A DNA stretch of 63,523 nucleotides from Erysipelotrichaceae bacterium (GCA_015059045.1 SVBD01000009.1:1-63523), one strand, 5' to 3'; shown: positions 42,010 to 51,288, counted from the stretch's first letter. Notes: generated by a model not told the origin, from the sequence alone. Numbers and translations: made by a program.

Positions 42010-42840
42010 CTATACTCTTTCTTCAATATTCTTTTTAATAATTTCACTAGTAGCTTCATCTTTAAAGTGATCTAAAATTGGCATTAAATAGCCCAAAGTA
42101 ATTAACTTCTTAGCATCTTTTTCTTTAATGCCTCTACTTACTAAATAGAATAAATGATCTTCATTAATTTGACCTACAACTGCAGCGTGTGATGCTTGAA
42201 CATCATTTTCATCAATACAAAGTATTGGGCTAGCTTTTGCGTTACATTTTTTATCAAATACCATAATTTTTGCACTTTGGTGAGTAGCACTTCTTTTAGC
42301 GCCTTTGAAGATTTTACTTGTTCCTAAGAAACTTAATGAAGAAGCTTCTTCACAAACACCATAGTTTTCCATTTTAGCGTATGTATCTTTTTCATAATGG
42401 TAAAAACTTACATCAAAAGTTTTCTTATCGCTATTTTTAGTTAGTGTAGCTAAATGCCAATATGCCCTAGAACCTCTACCGTTTAAATTACAAGTAAACT
42501 TGTAAGTATTACTATCAATAGAGAAATCTGCATACGCTCCAAAGAATTCACTATTTTCATTTAAATTAACAACTACTTCAGTTTCTTCACACTTGCTAAA
42601 TGAAGCAATATTATATGTCAATTTTGAATAGCCAAAAAGATTAAAAGTAATATTTTTACTTTTATCTGTATCAACATTTAATATTGTCACATTAACATTA
42701 TCTAATAAATCAACAATGATATTCTTTTCTTTATAAGACTTTAAATCAAAGTTTATTGTATCGTCCAAAGATTTATCTAAAACAAGTTTTAAAGTATCAT
42801 TATCGATTTGTTCTTTTCTTAAATCGAATAAATTAATCAT
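42010..42840 (-). CDS. sufD: Fe-S assembly protein SufD (short)
   Basis: 276 residues against about 420-440 for typical SufD; the N-terminal region is largely missing, while the beta-helix core and the C-terminal FYLVSRGIKEKDAKKLITLGYL are present. This ending pairs with SufC. Located between sufC and sufS, which settles identity. The short form is probably lineage-specific rather than a truncation: the frame is open and the start has GGTGA upstream. Confidence 0.88.
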   Translation of the reverse strand: MINLFDLRKEQIDNDTLKLVLDKSLDDTINFDLKSYKEKNIIVDLLDNVNVTILNVDTDKSKNITFNLFGYSKLTYNIASFSKCEETEVVVNLNENSEFFGAYADFSIDSNTYKFTCNLNGRGSRAYWHLATLTKNSDKKTFDVSFYHYEKDTYAKMENYGVCEEASSLSFLGTSKIFKGAKRSATHQSAKIMVFDKKCNAKASPILCIDENDVQASHAAVVGQINEDHLFYLVSRGIKEKDAKKLITLGYLMPILDHFKDEATSEIIKKNIEERV

Positions 42841-42848
42841 ACTTTCAC

Positions 42849-43673
42849 CTATTTTCCTAATGCATCTCTAGTTGCACATGTTCCAATTGAAACTTGGTTC
42901 ATATTCTTATCTTCTTTAGCCACTTCAATACCTAATTCATATTTCATCCATTCGTATCCTTGAGAGTCAATTTTATCAATTATTTCAACTCCACCTTCTA
43001 ATACGACTCTACCATTAATCATAACCGCTACCCTTGTAGGTTTAATTAAACTATAAAGTCTAGCATAGTGAGAAATAACTAAGAATGACATATTTGTTGT
43101 TTCTTGCATTTCTTTAATTGCTTCACTAACGCAAACTAAAGCATCAACATCTAAACCAGAATCAATTTCGTCTAGCATTGCTAAATCTGGTTTTAAAAGT
43201 AACATTTGAAGAATTTCATTTCTCTTCTTTTCTCCACCAGAAAAACCTTCATTTAAAAATCTTTGAGCCATATCTAAAGAGATATTCATTTTTTTAGAAG
43301 CAGATTCCATCATACGATAAAATTCATAGATTTTAATTGGTTTTTCTCTTCTAGCATTAATTGCAGACTTTAAAAAATCTGAATTAACAACACCTGGAAC
43401 TTCACTTGGATATTGCATACCTAAGAAGATTCCTTTTCTTGATCTTTCATCAACACTCATACTTAAAACATCTTCACCATCTAAAGTGATTGATCCTTCA
43501 GTAATTTTGTACTTTGGATTACCCATAATAGCCGCTAGTAAAGTTGATTTACCATGGCCGTTTGGTCCAAGTAACGCTAATGTTTCATTTGGATTGATTG
43601 TTAAGTTAACGCCTTTTAAGATTTCTTTATCTTCTACGCTAACATGTAAATTTTTAATAACTAATTCGTTCAT
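42849..43673 (-). CDS. sufC: Fe-S assembly ATPase SufC
   Basis: 274 residues, about 25 longer than typical. ABC ATPase with Walker A GPNGHGKST (35-43), signature FSGGEKKRNE, and Walker B LAMLDEIDSGLD. A C-terminal extension after ELGIEVAKEDK adds a tail ending DALGK. First gene of the nine-gene minus-strand series down to parB. GAGGT lies before the ATG. Confidence 0.96.
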   Translation of the reverse strand: MNELVIKNLHVSVEDKEILKGVNLTINPNETLALLGPNGHGKSTLLAAIMGNPKYKITEGSITLDGEDVLSMSVDERSRKGIFLGMQYPSEVPGVVNSDFLKSAINARREKPIKIYEFYRMMESASKKMNISLDMAQRFLNEGFSGGEKKRNEILQMLLLKPDLAMLDEIDSGLDVDALVCVSEAIKEMQETTNMSFLVISHYARLYSLIKPTRVAVMINGRVVLEGGVEIIDKIDSQGYEWMKYELGIEVAKEDKNMNQVSIGTCATRDALGK

Positions 43674-44013
43674 ATTTTTATACCTCGAGCGTATCTATTC
43701 TACAACATTATTCTTTGTAAAAAAAGTGAAACAATTATTTTAAATAAAATAATCTTCTATAATTCACATGAATTAGTAAATTTAATTAAAAAAATAAATA
43801 ATTTTTTTATAGTTTTTTTAGTTTTTTAAGTTAAGTTTTCATCTAAAAAAGCGTATAAAAACAACTTCTTCCAAAATAAAAAATCATGTAATTTTCTTCT
43901 ATTTTTCAGCTGAATTTTTACATGATTTTAATAAAAAATATTATTTTACAAATATTATCAAAAATGGTCAAAAAATATTAAAAAAGGTAAAGTTTTTCAC
44001 TTTACCTCTAGGA
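43674..44013. other. Non-coding stretch upstream of sufC with a long hairpin
   Basis: About 340 bases, very A+T-rich, no credible gene. It holds the suf operon promoter region and a 12-bp perfect inverted repeat AAAATCATGTAA (43880-43891) / TTACATGATTTT (43918-43929). No riboswitch motif recognised. Confidence 0.5.
43976..44007 (-). terminator. Terminator of the YjcZ-like gene pair
   Basis: AGGTAAAGT (43985-43993) / ACTTTACCT (43999-44007), then TTTTTTA on the minus strand. Confidence 0.8.
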
Positions 44014-44118
44014 CTACCAATTTTGTGAGCAACCAGTTGAACAAGTTGAACCGCAACCAATGATAACTAATAGAATGAATAAAACTAAAATGATTGCGAA
44101 AGTACTATTACCAGCCAT
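44014..44118 (-). CDS. YjcZ-like miniprotein 2
   Basis: 34 residues. MAGNSTFAIILVLFILLVII followed by a Cys-rich GCGSTCSTGC end. The hydrophobic FAIILVLFILLVIIG core matches the YjcZ family of tiny sporulation proteins (FALIVVLFILLIIVG). AGGAGG lies 7 bases before the ATG. It follows its sister gene by 21 bases. Confidence 0.8.
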   Translation of the reverse strand: MAGNSTFAIILVLFILLVIIGCGSTCSTGCSQNW

Positions 44119-44139
44119 AAGATTTACCTCCTTTTTATT

Positions 44140-44244
44140 CTAACGGCAGAAGCATCCAAATAATGCTAATAAGATAAACAAAACAAGTATGAAAGATAGG
44201 AAAGTTCCACCTTTACCTTGGCATTGTCCAGCACAGGAATTCAT
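44140..44244 (-). CDS. YjcZ-like miniprotein 1
   Basis: 34 residues. A Cys/Gly start (MNSCAGQCQGKGG) leads into FLSFILVLFILLALFG and ends CFCR. Same core as its neighbour, with Cys at both ends. AGGAGG lies 7 bases before the ATG. CATAACATA (44271-44279 on the minus strand) upstream resembles a mother-cell sigma -10, which would fit a sporulation role, but no -35 could be confirmed. Confidence 0.8.
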   Translation of the reverse strand: MNSCAGQCQGKGGTFLSFILVLFILLALFGCFCR

Positions 44245-44469
44245 AAAAATTACCTCCTTTGTTTTCAATTTATGTTATGCACTTATTATTTTATTGACAT
44301 CAAAATGCTTAGATTTGTCGAATCGAGCCCAAAAAATAACTGGTATAAACTGGCAAACTGTGCGTATTATAATATTTATATTATATAATTTTATAATTTA
44401 TGCTTGAAACGATATTATTTTTTATGTAGAATAGTATCGCTATGTTTTATAAACAAGGAGGAAAACTAA
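44245..44469. promoter_or_regulatory. Divergent intergenic region of YjcZ-like and PrsA-like genes
   Basis: 225 bases. On the plus strand TATAAT-like sequence lies near 44367-44376 ahead of the lipoprotein gene, after three spaced AACTG(G) repeats (44339-44360). On the minus strand, CATAACATA lies before the YjcZ-like start. Confidence 0.35.
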
Positions 44470-46227
44470 ATGAAAAAACGTTTGCTTACGTTATCAATAG
44501 TTAGTTTATTAACACTTGGCTTAGCATCGTGTTCTGATGTAGATGCTAAAAAAACATCTGATGGAAAAGATATTATCGTATCTATCGAAACAGAAGGTGG
44601 AGTTGTTAACTATACTGCTGATGATTTATTAAACCATTATTCTTCAACAGAAACTGGTGTTAAAGCATATTACAATGCTATCTATGACGTTCTTGTAAGA
44701 CACGATCAAGAAATTACTCCAGAAATGAGTACAACTATCGAAGAAGAAATGGAAAAATTCTTAAATACTTGTAAAACTAACGCTTCAAACAATGGAACAA
44801 CTTACAAAACTGAATTATCAAACAGTTTAGAAGCAGAAGGCGTTGAAACTACAGGTGAATTACGCGAATTAAAAGAATTAAGCGTTCAAAAAACTAAATA
44901 TTCTGAAAACTTCTATGATCAAGGATTAGAAGATGGAACATTCGCTAAAAAGTATATTGAAGAAAAAGCACCATACCACATCCGTCACATTTTAATTAAA
45001 ACTGATGATGTTGCTGGTTCAAGTGTTTACAACAAAGAAATTTCTAAAGAAGAATCTAAGAAAATCTATTCTATTATCAGTCGTTTAGCATCTGGTAAAA
45101 CTACATTCGGTGATATCGCTTATGATGCTAGTGATGATACATCTAATAGTTTATATGGTTCTGTAGGTATCATGGATTTAGACACTGGATTCGTTAGCGA
45201 ATTCAAATATGGTGTTTACTACTATGATGCATTCTTATCTGGTAAAAACGATACAGGTAAAACCCAAGAACAATTATTAGAAATGTTACGTATCCCAAGT
45301 TCAATTGAATTAGGCGAAGGTAATACATTAAATACTAAAGAAGTATTAGACAACTCAGTATTCACTGTTCCATATTCAGCTGTTGAAATGTTCCAAGCAT
45401 ATGCTGATACAACAAAAACTATCGACAACAAAACATATACTGATGAAATCGTTCCAGGTAGTGTAAGACAAAGTATTACATCAAATTACTATCCAAGAAA
45501 CGTATTATTTAACACATACTTCAACAACCATGGATTAACATTCATTACTGATGAAGGTTTCGGCGATACAACAGGTAATGCTAACTGGACAACACCAAAT
45601 GCTGAATTAAAAGCAGTATTAGGTGAAAACTTTGATGGAAAAATCTTAACAGATAATGGTAACCCAATCTTAGTTACTTATAACCCATCAACTGGTTTAC
45701 ACTTCATGATTATTGAAAAATCTCCAATTTATCAAAAATACACTTCATACACAAGTTATGAAAATAAATCTGAAGGTGAAGAAGTAGCATTAAATAATTT
45801 AGAAGAAGAATTATTACACTACTACTCATTAGATGTACCTTCAGGAAGTGCTAACGTAACTAACGATAACCGTTTCGTTACATATATCAAAACAACTCGT
45901 ACAGAATATGACAAACGTGCAACAACATTAGAAGATAAATTCAAATCATATGATTCAAATATGGAATACAAAATCTTTGAATCATTAATCTATGATGATA
46001 ATGGCGCAATCAGAACTGACGTCACTATCGATGAAAAAATCTTAAACACAATCTTAACTTATATCAAAGATCAACGTGCTAACACAGAATACAGCACATT
46101 AGAAAGCAATTTAGCTTCTTGGACAACTTACTTACAATTATTAGAATTCCAAGGATTACAAAAAGATGCTAAACAATTAGACTTCAGCGAAACAAAATTA
46201 TACTTCGCTGATACTAAAGATTTATAG
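44470..46227 (+). CDS. PrsA-like lipoprotein with parvulin-type domain
   Basis: 585 residues. Lipoprotein signal ending LGLASCS. The middle contains APYHIRHILIKTD (about 171), the opening of a parvulin peptidyl-prolyl isomerase, and the SurA/PrsA layout of helical N- and C-terminal parts. It is much longer than usual PrsA (about 290). Probably an extracytoplasmic folding factor. AAGGAGG precedes the ATG. The next gene is a second lipoprotein 16 bases on. Confidence 0.82.
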   Translation: MKKRLLTLSIVSLLTLGLASCSDVDAKKTSDGKDIIVSIETEGGVVNYTADDLLNHYSSTETGVKAYYNAIYDVLVRHDQEITPEMSTTIEEEMEKFLNTCKTNASNNGTTYKTELSNSLEAEGVETTGELRELKELSVQKTKYSENFYDQGLEDGTFAKKYIEEKAPYHIRHILIKTDDVAGSSVYNKEISKEESKKIYSIISRLASGKTTFGDIAYDASDDTSNSLYGSVGIMDLDTGFVSEFKYGVYYYDAFLSGKNDTGKTQEQLLEMLRIPSSIELGEGNTLNTKEVLDNSVFTVPYSAVEMFQAYADTTKTIDNKTYTDEIVPGSVRQSITSNYYPRNVLFNTYFNNHGLTFITDEGFGDTTGNANWTTPNAELKAVLGENFDGKILTDNGNPILVTYNPSTGLHFMIIEKSPIYQKYTSYTSYENKSEGEEVALNNLEEELLHYYSLDVPSGSANVTNDNRFVTYIKTTRTEYDKRATTLEDKFKSYDSNMEYKIFESLIYDDNGAIRTDVTIDEKILNTILTYIKDQRANTEYSTLESNLASWTTYLQLLEFQGLQKDAKQLDFSETKLYFADTKDL

Positions 46228-46243
46228 GATGGAGGTACGAACA

Positions 46244-47716
46244 ATGAAATCAAAATTAATGAAAAGATTATTAGTTGTTTCTTGCCTTACTCTTACATGC
46301 GCTTTAGCAAGCTGTGGTGAAGTAAATGCAAAACCTGGAAACATCGACTCTAACGTAGTTGACTTCGTTGGTGAAGATAAAGAATATTTCAGAAACAACA
46401 TTGAAACAATCTTCAACAATTTAGTTGAAGGTGGCACAACAAACTCAACAATTTTCAACGAATTAGTTTCAAACATCGCTAAAGTTGAAATCGCATCTTT
46501 TGCAAGTGAAGATAAAATTAATGAATTCTGCAAGGAAATCTTATTAGAAACAGCTAAAGGTGGATCTTACTCTACTAACAACTTATTCGACGAAGAAAAA
46601 TATGTAAAATCATTAAAAGCAACTAACCCAGCAATGAGTTTTGCTGATGCAAATGGTGTTGAACACTTCAATAAAGATTACTTAATCGGACCTGAAGATG
46701 AATTCGAAGATGTATTCAAGGCTAACTATGCAGAATACATTGAAAAATCAATTAAACCTGATGTATTAAAGAAATTATTAACATCTAAATACTTATGCGA
46801 AAACTCAATTTCTGCAATTAGTAGAGCAAGTGCTAGAGATGTTCAATACATCAAATTAGCTAACTTTGCTGAAAAACCAGGTGAAGTTAATAACTTAATC
46901 AATGAATGGTTAGGTAACTATATTGCTAATCCAACAGACACAATTGACTTAGATGAATTACAAGCAATCTATAAAGGTGTTAACCAAGATACAACAGGAT
47001 TAACTGGCGAAGAATTAGCAAGAGCTGAAAGAATCAACGATTACATTTCTCGTTACTACACATTAGCAGATGAAATCGATGAAGACTTAGCTAAAATTGT
47101 TAAAACTGATGAAAACGGTGCACTAGTAAAAGAAAATGGTCACTATGTTATGTTAAACAAAGATGACACAGATCAAACAATTGAAGACAAATACACTGGT
47201 TCAGGCGCTCATACAATTGAATGGGGCGAAGAATTAGAATTACGTAAATTACAACAAAAAGACTTCACAGGTGATGATATCTACACAAAATCTGCTGGTA
47301 TCTCTGAATTACCAAGTGAAGCTACAGAACGTTTATTCTCTTCAAGTATCGCTTCTTACATTCAAAAATCTCCTAAAGGAGGAGTTAACTTCTTAACACC
47401 AAAAACTATCTTAAATGGTAGCGAATTAAGTAAATACTTCTTCTTTGATTCAGCAAGTGATGCTTACTACATTATCGTAGTTAACAAATACTACACATCT
47501 TCAGTAGTTAACAAATTAGTTGAAGATAACACAAACGATGGCAAAGTTACTTATACAGATGCAATCATCGATATCGCTTACGACTTAGCAGATTCTTCTA
47601 CTAACCAACGTCAAGCATTAATTCACTACTTAAGAGAATACTCTGTTGGTGAAAACGTACACGATGAAGCATTCTACGAATATATCGTAGACAACTACGC
47701 TGAAATCGTTAAATAG
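46244..47716 (+). CDS. Large lipoprotein, PrsA-like operon partner
   Basis: 490 residues. Lipoprotein signal ending ALASCGE at Cys 23. Sequence style and length resemble the previous protein (helical, Asn/Lys/Glu-rich) but the parvulin RHILIK box is not seen, so it may be a diverged paralogue without isomerase activity. The ATG at 46244 has GGAGG 8 bases before it. Both genes favour codons such as TTA, GAA and ACA more strictly than neighbours, suggesting high expression. Confidence 0.78.
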   Translation: MKSKLMKRLLVVSCLTLTCALASCGEVNAKPGNIDSNVVDFVGEDKEYFRNNIETIFNNLVEGGTTNSTIFNELVSNIAKVEIASFASEDKINEFCKEILLETAKGGSYSTNNLFDEEKYVKSLKATNPAMSFADANGVEHFNKDYLIGPEDEFEDVFKANYAEYIEKSIKPDVLKKLLTSKYLCENSISAISRASARDVQYIKLANFAEKPGEVNNLINEWLGNYIANPTDTIDLDELQAIYKGVNQDTTGLTGEELARAERINDYISRYYTLADEIDEDLAKIVKTDENGALVKENGHYVMLNKDDTDQTIEDKYTGSGAHTIEWGEELELRKLQQKDFTGDDIYTKSAGISELPSEATERLFSSSIASYIQKSPKGGVNFLTPKTILNGSELSKYFFFDSASDAYYIIVVNKYYTSSVVNKLVEDNTNDGKVTYTDAIIDIAYDLADSSTNQRQALIHYLREYSVGENVHDEAFYEYIVDNYAEIVK

Positions 47717-47730
47717 TTAATCAAAATTAT

Positions 47731-47759
47731 AAAGGGAGTTTTCTCCCTTTATTTTTTTT
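47731..47759 (+). terminator. Terminator of the lipoprotein operon
   Basis: AAAGGGAG (47731-47738) / CTCCCTTT (47743-47750), then ATTTTTTTT. Confidence 0.9.
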
Positions 47760-47800
47760 ATAAAAATGCTAAAATTAAATTAACAAAGGAGATTACTATT

Positions 47801-48214
47801 ATGAATGATTGTATTTTTTGTAAAATTGTAAGAGGCGATATTCCCTGTCACAAAGTATATGAAGACGATGATGTCCTTGCCTTTCTAGATATTTCACAAA
47901 CCACAAAAGGACACACTCTTGTTATTAGTAAAGAACATTTTAGAAACCTACTTTATGTACCAAAAGACATTCTTGCTAAAGTTATGGGAGCTGCTCAAAA
48001 AATCGCACAAGCACAAGTTGCTTCTTTAGGCGCTAAAGGTGTTAATATCATTAATAACACTAACGAAGTTGCCGGACAAACAGTAATGCACTTCCACGTC
48101 CATGTCATTCCTCGTTATTCAAACGAAGATGCTCTAAGATTAGAATTTAACTCTAACAAAATAGAAAAATTATCTCTACCTGCAATTGCAGAAGAAATTT
48201 CAAAAGAAATGTAA
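47801..48214 (+). CDS. HIT family nucleotide-binding hydrolase
   Basis: 137 residues. CIFCKIVRGDIPC at the start (zinc-type Cys pair) and the histidine triad HFHVHVIPR at about 101-109. Hydrolyses nucleoside phosphoramidates or related mixed phosphates. AAAGGAG precedes the ATG. Single gene with its own terminator. Confidence 0.95.
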   Translation: MNDCIFCKIVRGDIPCHKVYEDDDVLAFLDISQTTKGHTLVISKEHFRNLLYVPKDILAKVMGAAQKIAQAQVASLGAKGVNIINNTNEVAGQTVMHFHVHVIPRYSNEDALRLEFNSNKIEKLSLPAIAEEISKEM

Positions 48215-48235
48215 AAACAAATATTCTGTAGAAAG

Positions 48236-48267
48236 ATTGAAATTGTAAACAATTTCAATTTTTTTAT
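48236..48267 (+). terminator. Terminator of the HIT gene
   Basis: ATTGAAATTG (48236-48245) / CAATTTCAAT (48250-48259), then TTTTTTATT. Confidence 0.85.
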
Positions 48268-48413
48268 TATTTATAAAATATTGATAAGAAAAAACTCGTT
48301 GAATTAATACTTTCATTTGCTATAATAAAAATGTTGAATTTAACGAAATCAATTGTAGTAGTAAGTTTAATTAACTACAATTAATCTTCTTTAATTTATA
48401 TAGGATTAATATT

Positions 48414-49421
48414 ATGAAAAATGATGTAACTTTTATTGTAACAGGATGTACTGGATACGTTGGAAATGTAATAACTAAAAAACTTTTAGATGAAGGATGT
48501 AAAGTAATCGGTTTAGCAAGAAGCAAAGAAAAAGTCAAAAGAGTTTTCAATGACAAAATTCCAACTATTATTTATGGAGATATTAGAAATAAAAGTGATT
48601 TAGAAAAACTTTTCATCGGAAAAGGCCCTTTTATTATTTTCCATACTGTTGCATATGTTAGCATTGGCGAAGGAAATATGAAAGAATTATACGATGTGAC
48701 AGTCGGTGGAACAAAAAATATGATTAAAGTATCTTTAAATCACGATATTCAAAAGTTTTTTCACATTTCTTCAACCGAAGCTATTCCACATAATTTAAAA
48801 TTAAACTCTGATCTAAGTAATTATATCCCTACTCCTAGTAAAACAAGAAAAGGATATAATCGCGCAAAATCAGAAGCCGACGTAGCTATTTTAAAAGCCG
48901 TAAAAGAAAATAATCTCCCTGCTTCATTAATTCTTCTAGCGGGAGTTTTAGGTCCAGGAGACTATTCAAACACCCACATGAGTCAAGTAATGGTTGATTT
49001 TATTAATAATCGACTACCAGCATCAATAAAAGGCGGATATAATGACTTTGATATTAGAGATTTTAGTGATGTTTTATTAAATGTTATAGAACATGCAAAA
49101 GTAGGAGAAAGCTATCTTTTTGCAAATAAACCTGATGCGATCAATGAAGTATTACAATATGTTGGAGAAATGTATGACAAAAAAATACCTCCTACATTAC
49201 CTATGTGGATTGCTTATGTAGGATTACCTTTCTTATGGTTATGGGCTAAATTAACTAGAAAAAGACCACTATATACTCTATCTTCTCTAGCGTCATTAAA
49301 AGCAGATACAAACTTTCCTTTAGATAAAGTAGAAAAAGAATTCAATTATAAACCTAGGCCATTAAAAGAAACGGTACAAGATCACATTAAATTCTTCCAA
49401 GAAAACGAGATGATTAAATAA
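48414..49421 (+). CDS. Extended short-chain dehydrogenase / NAD-dependent epimerase
   Basis: 335 residues. Rossmann TGCTGYVGN (10-18), SST serine, and YxxxK as YNRAK (about 145-149). The order resembles the 3-beta-hydroxysteroid dehydrogenase/dihydroflavonol reductase branch. A hydrophobic WIAYVGLPFLWLW near 262 may touch the membrane. Substrate unknown. Overlaps the EFR1 gene by one base, so they are probably used together. Confidence 0.88.
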   Translation: MKNDVTFIVTGCTGYVGNVITKKLLDEGCKVIGLARSKEKVKRVFNDKIPTIIYGDIRNKSDLEKLFIGKGPFIIFHTVAYVSIGEGNMKELYDVTVGGTKNMIKVSLNHDIQKFFHISSTEAIPHNLKLNSDLSNYIPTPSKTRKGYNRAKSEADVAILKAVKENNLPASLILLAGVLGPGDYSNTHMSQVMVDFINNRLPASIKGGYNDFDIRDFSDVLLNVIEHAKVGESYLFANKPDAINEVLQYVGEMYDKKIPPTLPMWIAYVGLPFLWLWAKLTRKRPLYTLSSLASLKADTNFPLDKVEKEFNYKPRPLKETVQDHIKFFQENEMIK

Positions 49422-50308
49422 TGAAAATACTATTAATTTATTATACAGGAACATATAACACACGTTATTTGACTAAACAGTTAAAAGAAAAATTAGAAGA
49501 AAAAGGAAATAATGTAGATACAATAGAAATCAATGTAAATACTCCTATTGTAGAAACAAGTGATTATGAATTGATTGGTTTTTCTTATCCAATATACGGA
49601 TTTAATTCACCTCTACCTTTTAATAAGTATGTTAAGCAATTGAAATTTAATAAAAGTCAAAAATACTTCATTTATAAAAATAGTGGTGAAACTTTCGCAA
49701 TGAATAACGCTTCTAGTAGAATTCTAATTCGCTTTATGAAAAGGCAGAAAGTTCAATTGATTGGTGAATATCATTTTGTGATGCCTTATAATATCCATTT
49801 CCCTTTCGAAAATGAATTTGTCAAACAAATATTGATATACAATCAAAAGTTAATGCATGTCATGATATATAATCTAGAAAACAACATTATTTTTAAAATC
49901 AAAAGTAACTTGATTTATAACCTTGGTGCTTTCTTTGTCGGAATTCAAAAAATTGGTGGAAATGTGAACTCCTTCTTGTATAAAGTAGATAAAAACAAAT
50001 GCATTAATTGTAATAAATGCGTTAATACTTGCCCTCACAATAATATCTATATTAAAAATGGAAAAATTAAATTCCATCACCATTGCGATATGTGTATGAG
50101 ATGTTCTTTCTTTTGTCCAACAAATGCAATTAAAATCGGCTTTTTAGAAGGCTGGAAAGTTAATGGCGAATATAAATTCGATAAAATATTAAACGATGAA
50201 ACTATCAAACCTAACTACATAACTAAAGAAAGCAAAGGATTCTACAAATGCTTTATTAAAACATTTGAATTCATCGATAAGGAATATCAAAAAATAATTA
50301 GCAAATAA
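49421..50308 (+). CDS. EFR1-type flavodoxin-ferredoxin protein
   Basis: 295 residues. N-terminal flavodoxin-like domain (YYTGTYNTRYLTKQL, GFSYPIYGF), C-terminal two-cluster ferredoxin with CINCNKCVNTCP (about 194) and CDMCMRCSFFCP (about 221). An electron transfer protein holding FMN and two 4Fe-4S clusters. Translationally coupled to the SDR gene, so it may feed or take electrons in that reaction. Confidence 0.92.
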   Translation: MKILLIYYTGTYNTRYLTKQLKEKLEEKGNNVDTIEINVNTPIVETSDYELIGFSYPIYGFNSPLPFNKYVKQLKFNKSQKYFIYKNSGETFAMNNASSRILIRFMKRQKVQLIGEYHFVMPYNIHFPFENEFVKQILIYNQKLMHVMIYNLENNIIFKIKSNLIYNLGAFFVGIQKIGGNVNSFLYKVDKNKCINCNKCVNTCPHNNIYIKNGKIKFHHHCDMCMRCSFFCPTNAIKIGFLEGWKVNGEYKFDKILNDETIKPNYITKESKGFYKCFIKTFEFIDKEYQKIISK

Positions 50309-50316
50309 TTAACTAA

Positions 50317-50342
50317 AAAGGGATAACATGTGTTATCCCTTT
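50317..50342. terminator. Bidirectional terminator between EFR1 and yhaM
   Basis: AAAGGGATAACA (50317-50328) / TGTTATCCCTTT (50331-50342), 2-base loop. Confidence 0.85.
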
Positions 50343-50349
50343 AAAATAC

Positions 50350-51288
50350 TTATTTTTTAATTGGCTTATAGAACGCTCTTCCGTCCATCGCAATTAATCT
50401 TTGAGTAAATTCTCCTTCATTTGTGACTTCTAAAGCTTTACTTAAAATATTCATTTTAGAATCTAAATCATCAACAAAGTGTAAAATTACTGCTTCTTTT
50501 GTTAAAGGTGGAACTGGTGAACCATAATCTTTTTCTCCATGATGAGAAAGAACCATATGTTCAAGTAATAATCCTGTTTCAGATGTTAATTGTAATTCTT
50601 CACAAGCTCTTCTAATTTCACTTACCATAATAGTAATATGGCCAATCATCTTACCTTCTAAAGTATATTTAGTAGCTACTGGACCACTTAGTTCAATTAC
50701 TTTACCTAAATCATGAAGAATACATCCTGTTAACAACATATCTGAATCAACATTATCATAATAAGAAGCAATTAACATTGACATATCCGCCATAGAAATT
50801 GTGTGATATAACAATCCACTTGCAAATTCGTGGTGATTTCTTGTTGCTGCTGGATAAGTAATAAATTTAGAATAATATTTATTTAATAATTTATCTAAAA
50901 TCTTTTTGCAATCTTCATTTTTAATAGAAGAAAGATATCTATTTAATTTATTTATTAATTCTTCTTGGCTAACCGGACAAGGTAAAGCAAACTTGTTAAT
51001 ATCAACCGTTGATTGATCAACTTCTGCAACACCTAATATTTTTAATTGTAATGCCCCACGATATTCAATAACATCAGCGACAACTTTAACAACTTTACCA
51101 ACTTCGCAAATTATTGAATCAAGTTCACTAGCATCCCATTTCTTTCCTTCAATTGTTCCGCTGTTATCTTGAAGCGAAATTGAAAGATATGGTGAACCCG
51201 CATTACTAACGCCTTTACTTACGTTTGTTACTAACAAGCTAGTTTCAATACGTTCGCCTTCTAAATATTCCTTAACTAATTTTTCCAT
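50350..51288 (-). CDS. yhaM: 3'-5' exoribonuclease YhaM
   Basis: 312 residues. N-terminal OB-fold (ETSLLVTNVSKGVSNAGSPYLSISLQD), then an HD domain with HHEFASGLLYHT and CILHDLGKV. The manganese-dependent RNase YhaM has exactly this layout. Acts on mRNA 3' ends and DNA. Start overlaps the recX stop by 13 bases. Confidence 0.93.
   Translation of the reverse strand: MEKLVKEYLEGERIETSLLVTNVSKGVSNAGSPYLSISLQDNSGTIEGKKWDASELDSIICEVGKVVKVVADVIEYRGALQLKILGVAEVDQSTVDINKFALPCPVSQEELINKLNRYLSSIKNEDCKKILDKLLNKYYSKFITYPAATRNHHEFASGLLYHTISMADMSMLIASYYDNVDSDMLLTGCILHDLGKVIELSGPVATKYTLEGKMIGHITIMVSEIRRACEELQLTSETGLLLEHMVLSHHGEKDYGSPVPPLTKEAVILHFVDDLDSKMNILSKALEVTNEGEFTQRLIAMDGRAFYKPIKK

Noticed and set aside
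43720-43735. A parS site near sufC
   Set aside because: Only a half site (GTGAAACA) is present; the other arm is missing. I saw no complete 16-bp parS in the window, but I could not scan by computer.
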